Below, piece after piece: positions 14,023-20,550 of a stretch of DNA of 20,550 bases. The position numbers and the translations under genes are program-made. This DNA comes from CAZDOD01 sp964506935 (GTDB taxonomy: Bacteria; Desulfobacterota; Zymogenia; Zymogenales; Zymogenaceae): positions 1 through 20,550 of the forward strand of contig CAZDOD010000036.1 of the NCBI GenBank assembly GCA_964506935.1. The letters are read 5' to 3'. The stretch's first letter is position 1. The number at the start of each line of letters is the position of its first letter. The notes under the pieces were generated by a model, which worked only from the letters and a program-made list of their open reading frames with translations, was not told the origin of the DNA and did not search any database.

Positions 14023-14496
14023 ATGACCGAAAATAAGGAAGAAAAAGAGCTTCTTACCGTATCGTCGGGAGAGGCCTTCCAGCCCTTCAATTGGAGTGTG
14101 GGAAGATACGGCTCCAAATTGCTCAATGAGCTCAAGGATAACAAGAGGTTCGTAGGGATCAAGTGCCCAAAGTGCGGTAAGGTTTATATTCCCCCCAGAA
14201 TAGCCTGTGGGAAGTGTCACGTCGCCATGGATGAGATAGTCCCCCTTTCTGATGAAGGGGAGATCGTGGCATGTGCCATAATAGAATTTGGGTTTGTCGA
14301 TCCGAGCACGGGCATCCAGCGTCCCGTCCCCTATGGATACGTCTTTGTGAAACTGGACGGCGCCGATTCATCGTTGCCCCACTTTCTGGACAGCACCGAT
14401 CCTGAAAAGGTAAAGGTAGGTGCGAGGGTCAAGGCCGTGTTCGAGGAAAAGCGGGTCGGAAGCATCATGGATGTGAAACATTTTAAGCTGATATGA
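14023..14496 (+). CDS. DUF35 OB-fold/zinc-ribbon partner protein (second copy)
   Basis: 157 aa, GGGAG ribosome site. Zinc ribbon Cys48/Cys51 (CPKC) and Cys62/Cys65 (CGKC) with the same spacing as the first copy. The N-terminal FNWSVGRYGS and C-terminal ARVKAVFEEKRVG...VKHF blocks are recognisably paralogous to it. It has a longer acidic/lysine N-terminal lead and an insert between the strands (FVDPSTGIQRPVP). One DUF35 per thiolase-like subunit fits a four-component complex. Confidence 0.9.
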   Translation: MTENKEEKELLTVSSGEAFQPFNWSVGRYGSKLLNELKDNKRFVGIKCPKCGKVYIPPRIACGKCHVAMDEIVPLSDEGEIVACAIIEFGFVDPSTGIQRPVPYGYVFVKLDGADSSLPHFLDSTDPEKVKVGARVKAVFEEKRVGSIMDVKHFKLI

Positions 14497-14521
14497 TCCC
14501 GTCTCGTTATCTGAGAGCGAA

Positions 14522-14588
14522 CGGGCACGCAAGATAGACTAACAATTTTTGCGGCTCTAATAATTATTTTGTGCCCGCCGGTGTCTAT
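14522..14588 (+). promoter_or_regulatory. Interleaved complementary segments before the acyl-CoA dehydrogenase
   Basis: CGGGCAC (14522-14528) complements GTGCCCG (14571-14577), and ATAGAC (14534-14539) complements GTCTAT (14583-14588). The order a-b-a'-b' is that of a pseudoknot. The 181-nt gap holds nothing else I recognise apart from GAGGAG before the next ATG. It could be a terminator/leader structure or chance. Confidence 0.3.
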
Positions 14589-14677
14589 TCTGGCTTTTTG
14601 TCCGATGTGGATACCGTATTTTTTACCGACAAAGCCGCTCGAAGGCTTGTGTTTGTCTTATTCCGAGGAGTGATTTT

Positions 14678-15826
14678 ATGGATTTTGAATTTACCTCCGA
14701 GCAGAAGATGCTCAAAGAGACCGTTTCAAAGTTTGTGGACAAGGAGGTCATCCCGAGGGCGCCGGAGATCGACGAGGACGGGAAGTTCCCGACAGAAAAT
14801 TTCAATTCAATGGCAGAGCTCGGACTCTTCGGGATATCGATCCCCGAAAAATATGGCGGCATAGACGCCGATCTCCTTAGCTGTGTCCTCGTGATGGAAG
14901 AGCTCGGAAGGGGCTGTGCATCTACCGCCAATACCTACGGCTCCCACGCAATCCTGTGCACCGAAAATATCTACCGAAACGGGAACGAGGCGCAGAGGGA
15001 GAAATACCTCCCCGATCTGATTGCGGGAAAAAAGATCGGGGCGATCGCGATAACCGAGCCCGAGGCCGGCTCCGACGCCCTCGCGATGCGGACGCGCGCC
15101 GTAAAGAAGGGCGACAAATATATTCTCAACGGCACCAAGATGTTCATCACCAACGGCCCGATCTGCGATGTCGCCGTGGTCTATGCCAAGACCGATCCCG
15201 ACGCCGGCCACAAGGGGATCACGACGTTTATCGTCGAAAAAGACTTCCCCGGATACTCCACCGGAAAGACGCTAAAAAAGATGGGGGTCAAGGGCTCACC
15301 GACAGGGGAGCTGATCTTCGACAATATGGAAGTCCCGGCAGAAAACGTCCTAGGGGCAGAAAACGAGGGCATAAAGGTATTGATGAACGGCCTCGACAGG
15401 GAGAGGATAGTCTATTCTATCACCCCGATCGGTGTCGCCCAGGGGGCGTTCGACGTCGCCCTCAAGTACGCCTCGGAGAGGGTGCAGTTCGGGACGGCGA
15501 TCATAAATTTTCAGATGATTCAGGAGATGCTCGCCGACATGGCGACCGAGATAAACGCCGCAAGGATACTGTGCTACTGGGCGGCTACCCTGGCCGATCA
15601 GGGCAAGAGGGTCAGGCTCGAGGCGTCCTATGCGAAGCTCTTCGGGTCGCAGGTGGGGATGAGGGCCGTCGACAAGGCCGTCCAGGTACTCGGCGGCTAC
15701 GGCTTCATCAGCGAGTTTCCGGTCGAGAGGATGTATAGGGACATGAAGGGCATCGAATTCGGCGCAGGGACGACCCAGATTCAAAAGCTGATCATCGCAA
15801 GGGAACTCATCAAAGAGATGGGCTAG
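14678..15826 (+). CDS. Acyl-CoA dehydrogenase, isovaleryl-CoA dehydrogenase-like
   Basis: 382 aa, GAGGAG ribosome site, standard length for a soluble FAD acyl-CoA dehydrogenase. Motifs: AITEPEAGSDA (124-134), MFITNG (155-160), QVLGGYGF (336-343). The usual catalytic Glu in YEGT is Ala363 (FGAGTTQIQ), as in isovaleryl-CoA and long-chain dehydrogenases, while Glu242 in GLDRERIV aligns with their helix-G base (isovaleryl type GLDLERLV). The base is thus relocated, not lost, which suggests a branched or bulky substrate. It sits after the DUF35/thiolase-like genes with a 181-nt gap and probably feeds the enoyl-CoA end of that pathway. No hydratase or ETF gene is seen in this window. Confidence 0.92.
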   Translation: MDFEFTSEQKMLKETVSKFVDKEVIPRAPEIDEDGKFPTENFNSMAELGLFGISIPEKYGGIDADLLSCVLVMEELGRGCASTANTYGSHAILCTENIYRNGNEAQREKYLPDLIAGKKIGAIAITEPEAGSDALAMRTRAVKKGDKYILNGTKMFITNGPICDVAVVYAKTDPDAGHKGITTFIVEKDFPGYSTGKTLKKMGVKGSPTGELIFDNMEVPAENVLGAENEGIKVLMNGLDRERIVYSITPIGVAQGAFDVALKYASERVQFGTAIINFQMIQEMLADMATEINAARILCYWAATLADQGKRVRLEASYAKLFGSQVGMRAVDKAVQVLGGYGFISEFPVERMYRDMKGIEFGAGTTQIQKLIIARELIKEMG

Positions 15827-15859
15827 ATTCTCTAAAGGGATTTAATTATCGTTCTGAAT

Positions 15860-15871
15860 CCAACATGTTGG
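15860..15871. repeat. Palindrome CCAACATGTTGG
   Basis: A perfect 12-bp palindrome 33 nt after the acyl-CoA dehydrogenase stop, with no T-run. Possible protein-binding site or part of the 3' end structure. Confidence 0.35.
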
Positions 15872-15932
15872 TTCGATAGGGGATTTAAAGGCGAGGACAT
15901 TTTTTAGAAACTAAAACACGAAACCTATCACT

Positions 15933-15988
15933 GGCTCCTCTCGTGAAGCGATTTTCACAGATATAAAAGAGAGGGGCCTTATCCTTTT
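15933..15988 (+). terminator. Branched hairpin terminator between convergent genes
   Basis: GGCTCCTCTC (15933-15942) pairs with GAGAGGGGCC (15969-15978) over 10 bp with one G-T wobble, then TTATCCTTTT follows. Inside lies a second hairpin GTGAA (15943-15947)/TTCAC (15954-15958). It ends the + strand acyl-CoA dehydrogenase transcript; the same stem lies right after the - strand phosphatase stop and may serve it too, though without a T-run on that side. Confidence 0.65.
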
Positions 15989-16782
15989 AAAATTATCCTT
16001 CCATTTGCACTATCCGGGCGGCCGTCTTTTTCAAGGCCTAATCCTGTGTGATCTATCGAGGCTGGGTGTGCGCAGATTATCCCGATGTCATCTGTCGTGA
16101 GCTTTGAGCTGTCGATGAGTTTTTCGATGCTTCTAAGTATCCCGTGCGGGCTGAAACTTTCTATGTTGTTTGATAGAAATTTTTCCGTGGCGAGCCCGAA
16201 ACTCTTTGAGATGTCCCATATGCCGTCGGTTATAAGGAGAATCATGTCTTCGGGACAAAATGGGATGACCTCGGTCTGGAAGAGGCGCGGCGCCCTCCCG
16301 ACGAGGTAGTGATTTGTGCGGCTGAGTTGGGTAACCTCACATGCTTCATTTTTGTCTTCCTTGATCTTAAATATGAGGCTGTCGCCGGTGTGGAGTATGG
16401 CGGCTTTTTCCTCGTCCCTCCCGTCTCCCATTATGAAAGCCGAAAAGGTCGTGCTGTCATGGTAAGGCGTTGCCATAAGCAGTTCGTTTGTCATCTCGAT
16501 GATCTTATCTATCGCCTCAGAAAACGATATGTCCTTCGATTTCAAAATCCCCGATCCTGACACCGATGCGCCGAACCTCGCCAAAAAGGCGGATGATGCC
16601 GACGGGTTTTTATCGGGGCTGTCTGCGACGGCGAGGATACCATCCTCAATGTCGATAAGGATTGCGTCGCCAACCGATATCTGATGTTTTTGCGGCCGCC
16701 TTCTGCCCGGTATCAGCGATGCCGAGACGACCCCCGAAATCTCGAACCCTTTTTTTTCGCCCGAAGTCAAATTCATATCCAT
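15979..16782 (-). CDS. PP2C-like protein phosphatase domain protein
   Basis: 267 aa. PP2C-type Mn/Mg-dependent Ser/Thr phosphatases are recognised by spaced Asp motifs, present here in divergent form: AVADSPDKN (51-59) for the usual DGMGG block, DSTTFSAFIM (109-118), ILHTGDSLIFKI (129-140), LLITDGIWD (182-190) and a TTDDIGII block near the C-terminus. No membrane segment or sensor domain, so a stand-alone cytosolic phosphatase. It lies 29 nt after the cupin gene on the same strand, probably in one operon. The ribosome site is weak and ATG 16776 is an alternative start. The substrate is unknown; no kinase is seen nearby. Confidence 0.82.
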   Translation of the reverse strand: MDMNLTSGEKKGFEISGVVSASLIPGRRRPQKHQISVGDAILIDIEDGILAVADSPDKNPSASSAFLARFGASVSGSGILKSKDISFSEAIDKIIEMTNELLMATPYHDSTTFSAFIMGDGRDEEKAAILHTGDSLIFKIKEDKNEACEVTQLSRTNHYLVGRAPRLFQTEVIPFCPEDMILLITDGIWDISKSFGLATEKFLSNNIESFSPHGILRSIEKLIDSSKLTTDDIGIICAHPASIDHTGLGLEKDGRPDSANGRIILKG

Positions 16783-16811
16783 TTCTTATAACGAACGTCG
16801 AATGTCCCCAA

Positions 16812-17162
16812 TCACTCATATTCCTTGGGGACGGCACAGATAATTACCATGTCCTCGGAATCGGAGGTGTTTTTGTACTGGTGCTTTTCGTTGGGGAGGA
16901 TGAGGGAGAAAAATCCCTCACAGACTTCCTCTTCGTCGCCGTTCTCGTTAACGATGGCCCCCCTGCCTCCTATTACGTAATTAAGGTGCTCGAATGGGTG
17001 CGTGTGATAGGGGGTGTGGCCGCCCGGCTCGATGGTGAATACGCGAAATGAAAATATCGGTGATCCGTCTTCCTTTGATATCGGGAGCTGTTTGTAGACG
17101 CCTTCTGCCCCCTCCATCTCGGGCCTTGTCTTCTCGACTTTGTCGAGATGCACTACTTTCAA
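16812..17162 (-). CDS. Small cupin-domain protein
   Basis: 116 aa, single cupin barrel. Motif 1 is HTPYHTHPFEHLNYVIGGRG (49-68) with metal-ligand candidates His53, His55 and His59; motif 2 is LPNEKHQYKN (89-98) with His94. The start is TTG: GGGAGG stands 7 nt before it on this strand and no better ATG exists. Such cupins may be enzymes, metal-dependent sensors or sugar-binding proteins; the sequence does not say which. It heads an operon with the PP2C-like gene from a promoter at 17205-17234. Confidence 0.87.
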   Translation of the reverse strand: MKVVHLDKVEKTRPEMEGAEGVYKQLPISKEDGSPIFSFRVFTIEPGGHTPYHTHPFEHLNYVIGGRGAIVNENGDEEEVCEGFFSLILPNEKHQYKNTSDSEDMVIICAVPKEYE

Positions 17163-17204
17163 TTAAAATCCTCCCGGATAAAAATCCCGATAGTTTGATT
17201 TTTC

Positions 17205-17234
17205 AGTATAACACCCAATCGATATTTAATGCAA
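17205..17234 (-). promoter_or_regulatory. Candidate promoter of the cupin/PP2C operon
   Basis: On the - strand TTGCAT (17234-17229), 18-nt spacer, TATACT (17210-17205), 43 nt before the cupin start. The -10 matches consensus in 5 of 6 positions; the -35 is weaker. Confidence 0.45.
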
Positions 17235-17271
17235 TACGTTTAATCTCTAAAATGGATTTTAAATCTTTTCC

Positions 17272-17300
17272 TTGACAATTCCGTGTCGTCTCCATAATAT
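17272..17300 (+). promoter_or_regulatory. Strong sigma70-type promoter of the racemase gene
   Basis: Perfect TTGACA (17272-17277), 17-nt spacer, TAATAT (17295-17300), 75 nt before the ATG. It is divergent to the cupin promoter in the same gap. Confidence 0.6.
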
Positions 17301-17375
17301 TCATCGGGTGGGTGAGATATCTATCGCTTTGGCGGTTATTCAAATAAAATTTAATCTTCTCTTGGAGGACAGGCT

Positions 17376-18068
17376 ATGAAAAAGACGATCGGCATAATTG
17401 GGGGGCTTTCGCCAGAGTCGACCTCGGTCTATTACGAGACAATCATTAAAGAGTATAACAAATTGACGGGCGGTCAGGACTACCCCGAAATTTTGATATA
17501 TAGTGTCGATTTTCAGAGATACACGGATTTCTTTGTTGCGGGCAGATGGGAAGAGATCGGCGTGGAGATGGCCGGGATATTCGAGAAGATGAGAAGCGTC
17601 GGCGTCGACTTCGGGCTGATCTCGTCGAACACGCCGCACAGGGCGCTCGAATACGTCGTGTCGAATACGAAGCTTCCGATCATCTCCATCGTAGACGTTA
17701 CGGCAGATGAGGTGGTTAAGAGCGGGATCAAGACGGTTGGGCTTCTTGGGACGAAGTTTACGATGAAGGAGGATTTTTTCAAAGACGGCCTGAAAAAAAA
17801 GGGACTCGATGCCATAGTGCCCGGAAAAGAAGACCTCGTCGAGGTGGACAGGATCATCTACGATGAGCTCGTCAAGGGGATTGTCACAGATGCGAGCAGG
17901 AAGAAATACGTTGAGATAATCGGAAGGCTCAAAGATTTTGGCGCCGGGGGGGTGATCCTCGGCTGCACCGAGATACCGCTTCTGATCGGGAAGAACGATA
18001 TCGATATACCGATATTCAACACGACCGAGATCCACGCAAAGGCGGCGCTAATGAGGGCGATAGGTTGA
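17376..18068 (+). CDS. Aspartate/glutamate racemase family protein with one catalytic Cys
   Basis: 230 aa, usual family length; GGAGG ahead of the ATG. N-terminal IGIIGGLSPEST (5-16) and the two half-site motifs are present. In two-base PLP-independent racemases both contain Cys: here the first reads ISSNTPH (82-88) with Ser84 before Asn85, and the second keeps Cys197 (LGCTEIPLL). A similar one-Cys arrangement, Thr plus Cys197, is known in the E. coli L-Asp/Glu-specific racemase YgeA. So an L-specific or altered racemase, or another hydantoin/maleate-type superfamily activity, is possible. It stands alone behind its own promoter. Confidence 0.87.
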   Translation: MKKTIGIIGGLSPESTSVYYETIIKEYNKLTGGQDYPEILIYSVDFQRYTDFFVAGRWEEIGVEMAGIFEKMRSVGVDFGLISSNTPHRALEYVVSNTKLPIISIVDVTADEVVKSGIKTVGLLGTKFTMKEDFFKDGLKKKGLDAIVPGKEDLVEVDRIIYDELVKGIVTDASRKKYVEIIGRLKDFGAGGVILGCTEIPLLIGKNDIDIPIFNTTEIHAKAALMRAIG

Positions 18069-18136
18069 TGAGGAGTGCCTTTGGAAAGATAATTAGAGTT
18101 ATATATAGTATGCTATTTTATTAAAGGGGAATAGAC

Positions 18137-19213
18137 TTATAAAAGCCTGATCCTATCCCCAATCTTCCCCCCACCTGTGATCTCGAAGAACTCATCCCCA
18201 AGCCTTTTAGCCTCGGACACCACCTTCTTCCAATAGGCGATGCGGGCCTTGTCGTCCCCCTTAAACCTTGGAAAATCGCTTCGGTCGGGGATCTTTCCGT
18301 ATGGGAGTTTTTCAACAAACTCCCTCGACGGACAGAGCAGGACGACGTTCTCGATGTTTTCACTGTTCGGTCTCCGCCACGGAAGGTGTTTATCAAACCA
18401 GCCCGGGATGATTCGGTCGAGATAGTGTGGAAACAGGACTATCCCGTTTTTCTCGACAGGTCCGAACGGTATGTCGATGTGGTAGTCGACGATGCCGCCG
18501 TCCCTATAGTATCCTTGTGGCGCGCCCGAAATATCCCTGACCCCTCTCATCACAAGAGGGATTGAGCCGGAGGCGAGGATGGCATCGCGGATGTTTTTTT
18601 CGGTAAGTGGGATTTTTTGGGTTGGAAATATATCATCGCCGTCGGAGATCGGGGGTATGTCGCGAGGATCGTAAAAGAGGACGCGGTCGAAAAAAAGCCG
18701 AAGCGACCTTCTCGATATCAGGTTTAAAATCCCCGAAGACACCATTCCGAAGAGTAAGAGATGACGCCCCTCCTTTGAAAGGGGCCACCTGCAGCGCACA
18801 GCGAGGATGTTGAGCCTCTTTTTCGGATTGGCAAGGATGCCCTTTGCACCGTCCTCGGTCAGATATTCATTCATGACCCTTATTGCTTCACCTGTAATTT
18901 CTTGGGCATCGGGTTTTTTTGAATAGGACTGGTGGATGTAGGCGTCCTGAAATTTATCATATGCATTTTCGGGGTCTTTTTGTGCGATCGCCGAAAAACG
19001 CCACACGCCGATCGAGGAGCCTATGAGCTTGATGGTCTGTTTGTGCCCCTTCATCCAGTTGAAAAAGATCGCCCTGTCGAGACCGTCGAGGGCGAGCCAC
19101 TTCGGCCCCCCTGACGCACCCGCCACGACCGAGACCGATTCGGGAACTAGCCCCCGCTCCATGATCAACGGGTATGCCTTTTTGCCGCAAAGTACAAGTA
19201 GATTTTTCGTCAT
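18137..19213 (-). CDS. Patatin-like phospholipase/acyl hydrolase
   Basis: 358 aa, ATG with AGGA at 8 nt on this strand. Patatin-fold features: a Gly-rich oxyanion segment GASGGPKW (32-39), nucleophile motif GSSIG (65-69) with Ser67, the ASGSIPL block (214-220), and the catalytic-dyad Asp238 in RDGG (237-240). Such proteins are Ser-Asp acyl hydrolases acting on phospholipids or other esters. No signal peptide, so cytosolic. It is 57 nt downstream of the membrane synthase-like gene on the same strand. Its 3' end converges on the racemase gene. Confidence 0.85.
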   Translation of the reverse strand: MTKNLLVLCGKKAYPLIMERGLVPESVSVVAGASGGPKWLALDGLDRAIFFNWMKGHKQTIKLIGSSIGVWRFSAIAQKDPENAYDKFQDAYIHQSYSKKPDAQEITGEAIRVMNEYLTEDGAKGILANPKKRLNILAVRCRWPLSKEGRHLLLFGMVSSGILNLISRRSLRLFFDRVLFYDPRDIPPISDGDDIFPTQKIPLTEKNIRDAILASGSIPLVMRGVRDISGAPQGYYRDGGIVDYHIDIPFGPVEKNGIVLFPHYLDRIIPGWFDKHLPWRRPNSENIENVVLLCPSREFVEKLPYGKIPDRSDFPRFKGDDKARIAYWKKVVSEAKRLGDEFFEITGGGKIGDRIRLL

Positions 19214-19270
19214 CGTCGTTTCCTATCGATATTGAGAATTATTTGATCCAAAAGAATATCATGTTCACCA

Positions 19271-20550
19271 TCAATTATCATTTTCTCTGAGCCTTACGAA
19301 TCTCGCCCCGAAAGTAGCGGCGAAGATCGCAAGGATATTTATGACAAAGATAAATAACGCCGTATCTACGAGCCCCAATACCGGAATCAGAACAACCGAT
19401 GAGATGAACGCCCCGAAGGACGAGCCGAAGAGGTCGGTGCCGTAGATCCAGCCGCCGGAAAATTCCGGAGGCATCCCAGCCATCTCAAACAGGCGGGAGG
19501 TGTATATAAAATGTAAACCGCCCAAGACACCGCAGACGAAGTTTAGAAATGAAAACAGTATATCGAGTCCGGAGAACCTTTGAAGCATCCCGTAATTTGA
19601 GGAAAAGGAGATGAGGACGAAGATCAGAAGGAGCGAAAAGACCGAATACATCCCCTGGATCGAAACGATCGCCGCCCACGGCCTTTTCACTCTTCGGGAA
19701 ATTCGGTTGGCTAAAAAACTACCAAAAGCGAGCCCGATCATAAAGGCCGTGACGATGAGCCCCAGACTATAATAAACATAGCCGTAAAATGTCTGGAAGG
19801 CGACTATTATGACCACCTCGAGAGATATCTCGGTAAAGCCCGATGCGAGGACGCAAGGGGCAGCAGACGATAGGATGAGAAGGTTTTTTCGCCTCCGCCT
19901 TATCGAAAACAAAATGAAAATATAAAATATCGTGAGGGCAATAAATCCGAAAACCATCCACGATGTCTTAAGCCCCGATATCTCTACAAGCGATATCTTC
20001 GTCCGGGGTGACAGCGAGAGGCTCCACAGGATCATGTCGTATAGATACGATATCGGCTCGAGGTCGGTATTTATCCTCGTTACCTTTGCGGTGTCGATAT
20101 TCTCCTTTATGTATCTGAGCCTCTCCTGGCTCAGCTTGTATGGGAGGTAATATTCGCTCACGTATTTGTTCTCGACGCCCCGCTCGCCGAGCCTTGTAAT
20201 CATCACGTTGGGATCAATCTCGACCCTGTTGGGCACGTCCGATGCGACGAAGTATGCGACTCCGCCGGGGATTACGGCCGTGTATGTGAAGACCTCGTCA
20301 ATCGTTCTATAGACGCTGGCGAGAAAAGAGGCGAGGGGCGGACCGATGATCTCTTCGGACGATGTGGCGGATATGGCGAAGATCCCGCCGGGGGCGAGGA
20401 TGTCTTTTACCTCTTCGGTAAACTCGAGGGTGTAGTACCTGTTTATCCTCGCGTTTATCGGGTCGGATACGTTGACGATCACAACGTCGTATTTCTTGTT
20501 TGTCCCCTTTATGAAGAAGCGGCCGTCGATATTTATCACATTTACCCTCG
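19271..20550 (-). CDS. Spermidine-synthase-like membrane protein, N-terminus beyond window
   Basis: Partial: at least 425 codons; the frame is open at the right edge and GTG 20539 lies inside the methyltransferase-like domain, so it is not the start. The first ~110 visible residues are the C-terminal half of a spermidine/spermine synthase fold (INIDGRFF, then YDVVIVNVSDP and ILAPGGIFAI). About seven hydrophobic helices follow (near residues 194-212, 222-255, 257-277, 288-311, 326-345, 370-390, 391-411), as in MFS-fused spermidine synthase-like proteins. The motif normally read as VDSSDP is VNVSDP: Asn replaces one catalytic Asp, so standard aminopropyl transfer is doubtful. The stop lies 57 nt before the patatin-like gene. 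Confidence 0.83.
   Translation of the reverse strand, partial: RVNVINIDGRFFIKGTNKKYDVVIVNVSDPINARINRYYTLEFTEEVKDILAPGGIFAISATSSEEIIGPPLASFLASVYRTIDEVFTYTAVIPGGVAYFVASDVPNRVEIDPNVMITRLGERGVENKYVSEYYLPYKLSQERLRYIKENIDTAKVTRINTDLEPISYLYDMILWSLSLSPRTKISLVEISGLKTSWMVFGFIALTIFYIFILFSIRRRRKNLLILSSAAPCVLASGFTEISLEVVIIVAFQTFYGYVYYSLGLIVTAFMIGLAFGSFLANRISRRVKRPWAAIVSIQGMYSVFSLLLIFVLISFSSNYGMLQRFSGLDILFSFLNFVCGVLGGLHFIYTSRLFEMAGMPPEFSGGWIYGTDLFGSSFGAFISSVVLIPVLGLVDTALFIFVINILAIFAATFGARFVRLRENDN

Noticed and set aside
14956..15738. 260-codon + strand frame inside the acyl-CoA dehydrogenase
   Set aside because: Very Arg/Gly/Asp-rich without motifs, fully within a clear dehydrogenase gene; a by-product of G/C-rich codons.
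17340..18035. 231-codon - strand frame opposite the racemase
   Set aside because: No recognisable motif or ribosome site, and it lies opposite a well-supported racemase family gene.

Overview
The window looks like chromosome from an anaerobic bacterium, most likely of the Desulfobacterota (deltaproteobacterial) type. This is inferred from gene content, not from a marker gene. The evidence is an ORP-like group of Mrp/MinD ATPases and NifX/NifB-fold proteins, a tungsten/molybdenum aldehyde:ferredoxin oxidoreductase with its ferredoxin, and DUF35-partnered thiolase-like subunits. Oxygen-dependent enzymes, rRNA, tRNA, CRISPR and transposases were not seen. Starts are mixed (ATG, GTG, TTG) and arginine codons in most genes lean towards AGG.

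Region A (59-7426, + strand) is a metal-sulfur cluster or scaffold locus. It contains an Mrp/Nbp35-type ATPase, two NifX/NifB-fold cofactor-binding proteins, a tiny Gly-rich zinc-ribbon protein, two MinD-type ATPases each carrying an inserted 2x[4Fe-4S] ferredoxin domain, a CoA-disulfide-reductase-type flavoprotein, an IscU-like scaffold, an FmdB-type zinc ribbon and a tandemly duplicated C_GCAxxG_C_C redox protein. The ATPase/NifX core resembles the Desulfovibrio ORP (orange protein) locus, but here an IscU scaffold and a thiol/disulfide flavoenzyme sit inside it and no cysteine desulfurase is visible.

Region B (7573-9668) is a two-gene operon: a small 2x[4Fe-4S] ferredoxin translationally coupled to an aldehyde:ferredoxin oxidoreductase. 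Region C (10041-15826) is a CoA-pathway block: a BKACE-type beta-keto acid cleavage enzyme, then the mirror-like set DUF35 / thiolase-like / thiolase-like / DUF35, then an isovaleryl-CoA-dehydrogenase-like acyl-CoA dehydrogenase. Both thiolase-like proteins lack the nucleophilic cysteine and have Tyr for the conserved His, so a retro-aldolase or another C-C cleaving or forming complex is more likely than a normal thiolase. Regions B and C could together oxidise a (branched) aldehyde or acyl-CoA, cleave it and release acetyl-CoA-level products; the substrate cannot be read from sequence. The 11013-11174 gap holds four copies of a GGGGAC/GTCCCC core that can pair in mutually exclusive ways.

Region D (15979-20550) is mixed. 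On the - strand are a cupin and a PP2C-like phosphatase (a probable operon), a patatin-like hydrolase, and a membrane-fused spermidine-synthase-like protein that runs off the right edge. Between them, on the + strand, an aspartate/glutamate-racemase family protein sits behind a strong sigma70-type promoter. The cupin has its own divergent promoter in the same gap.
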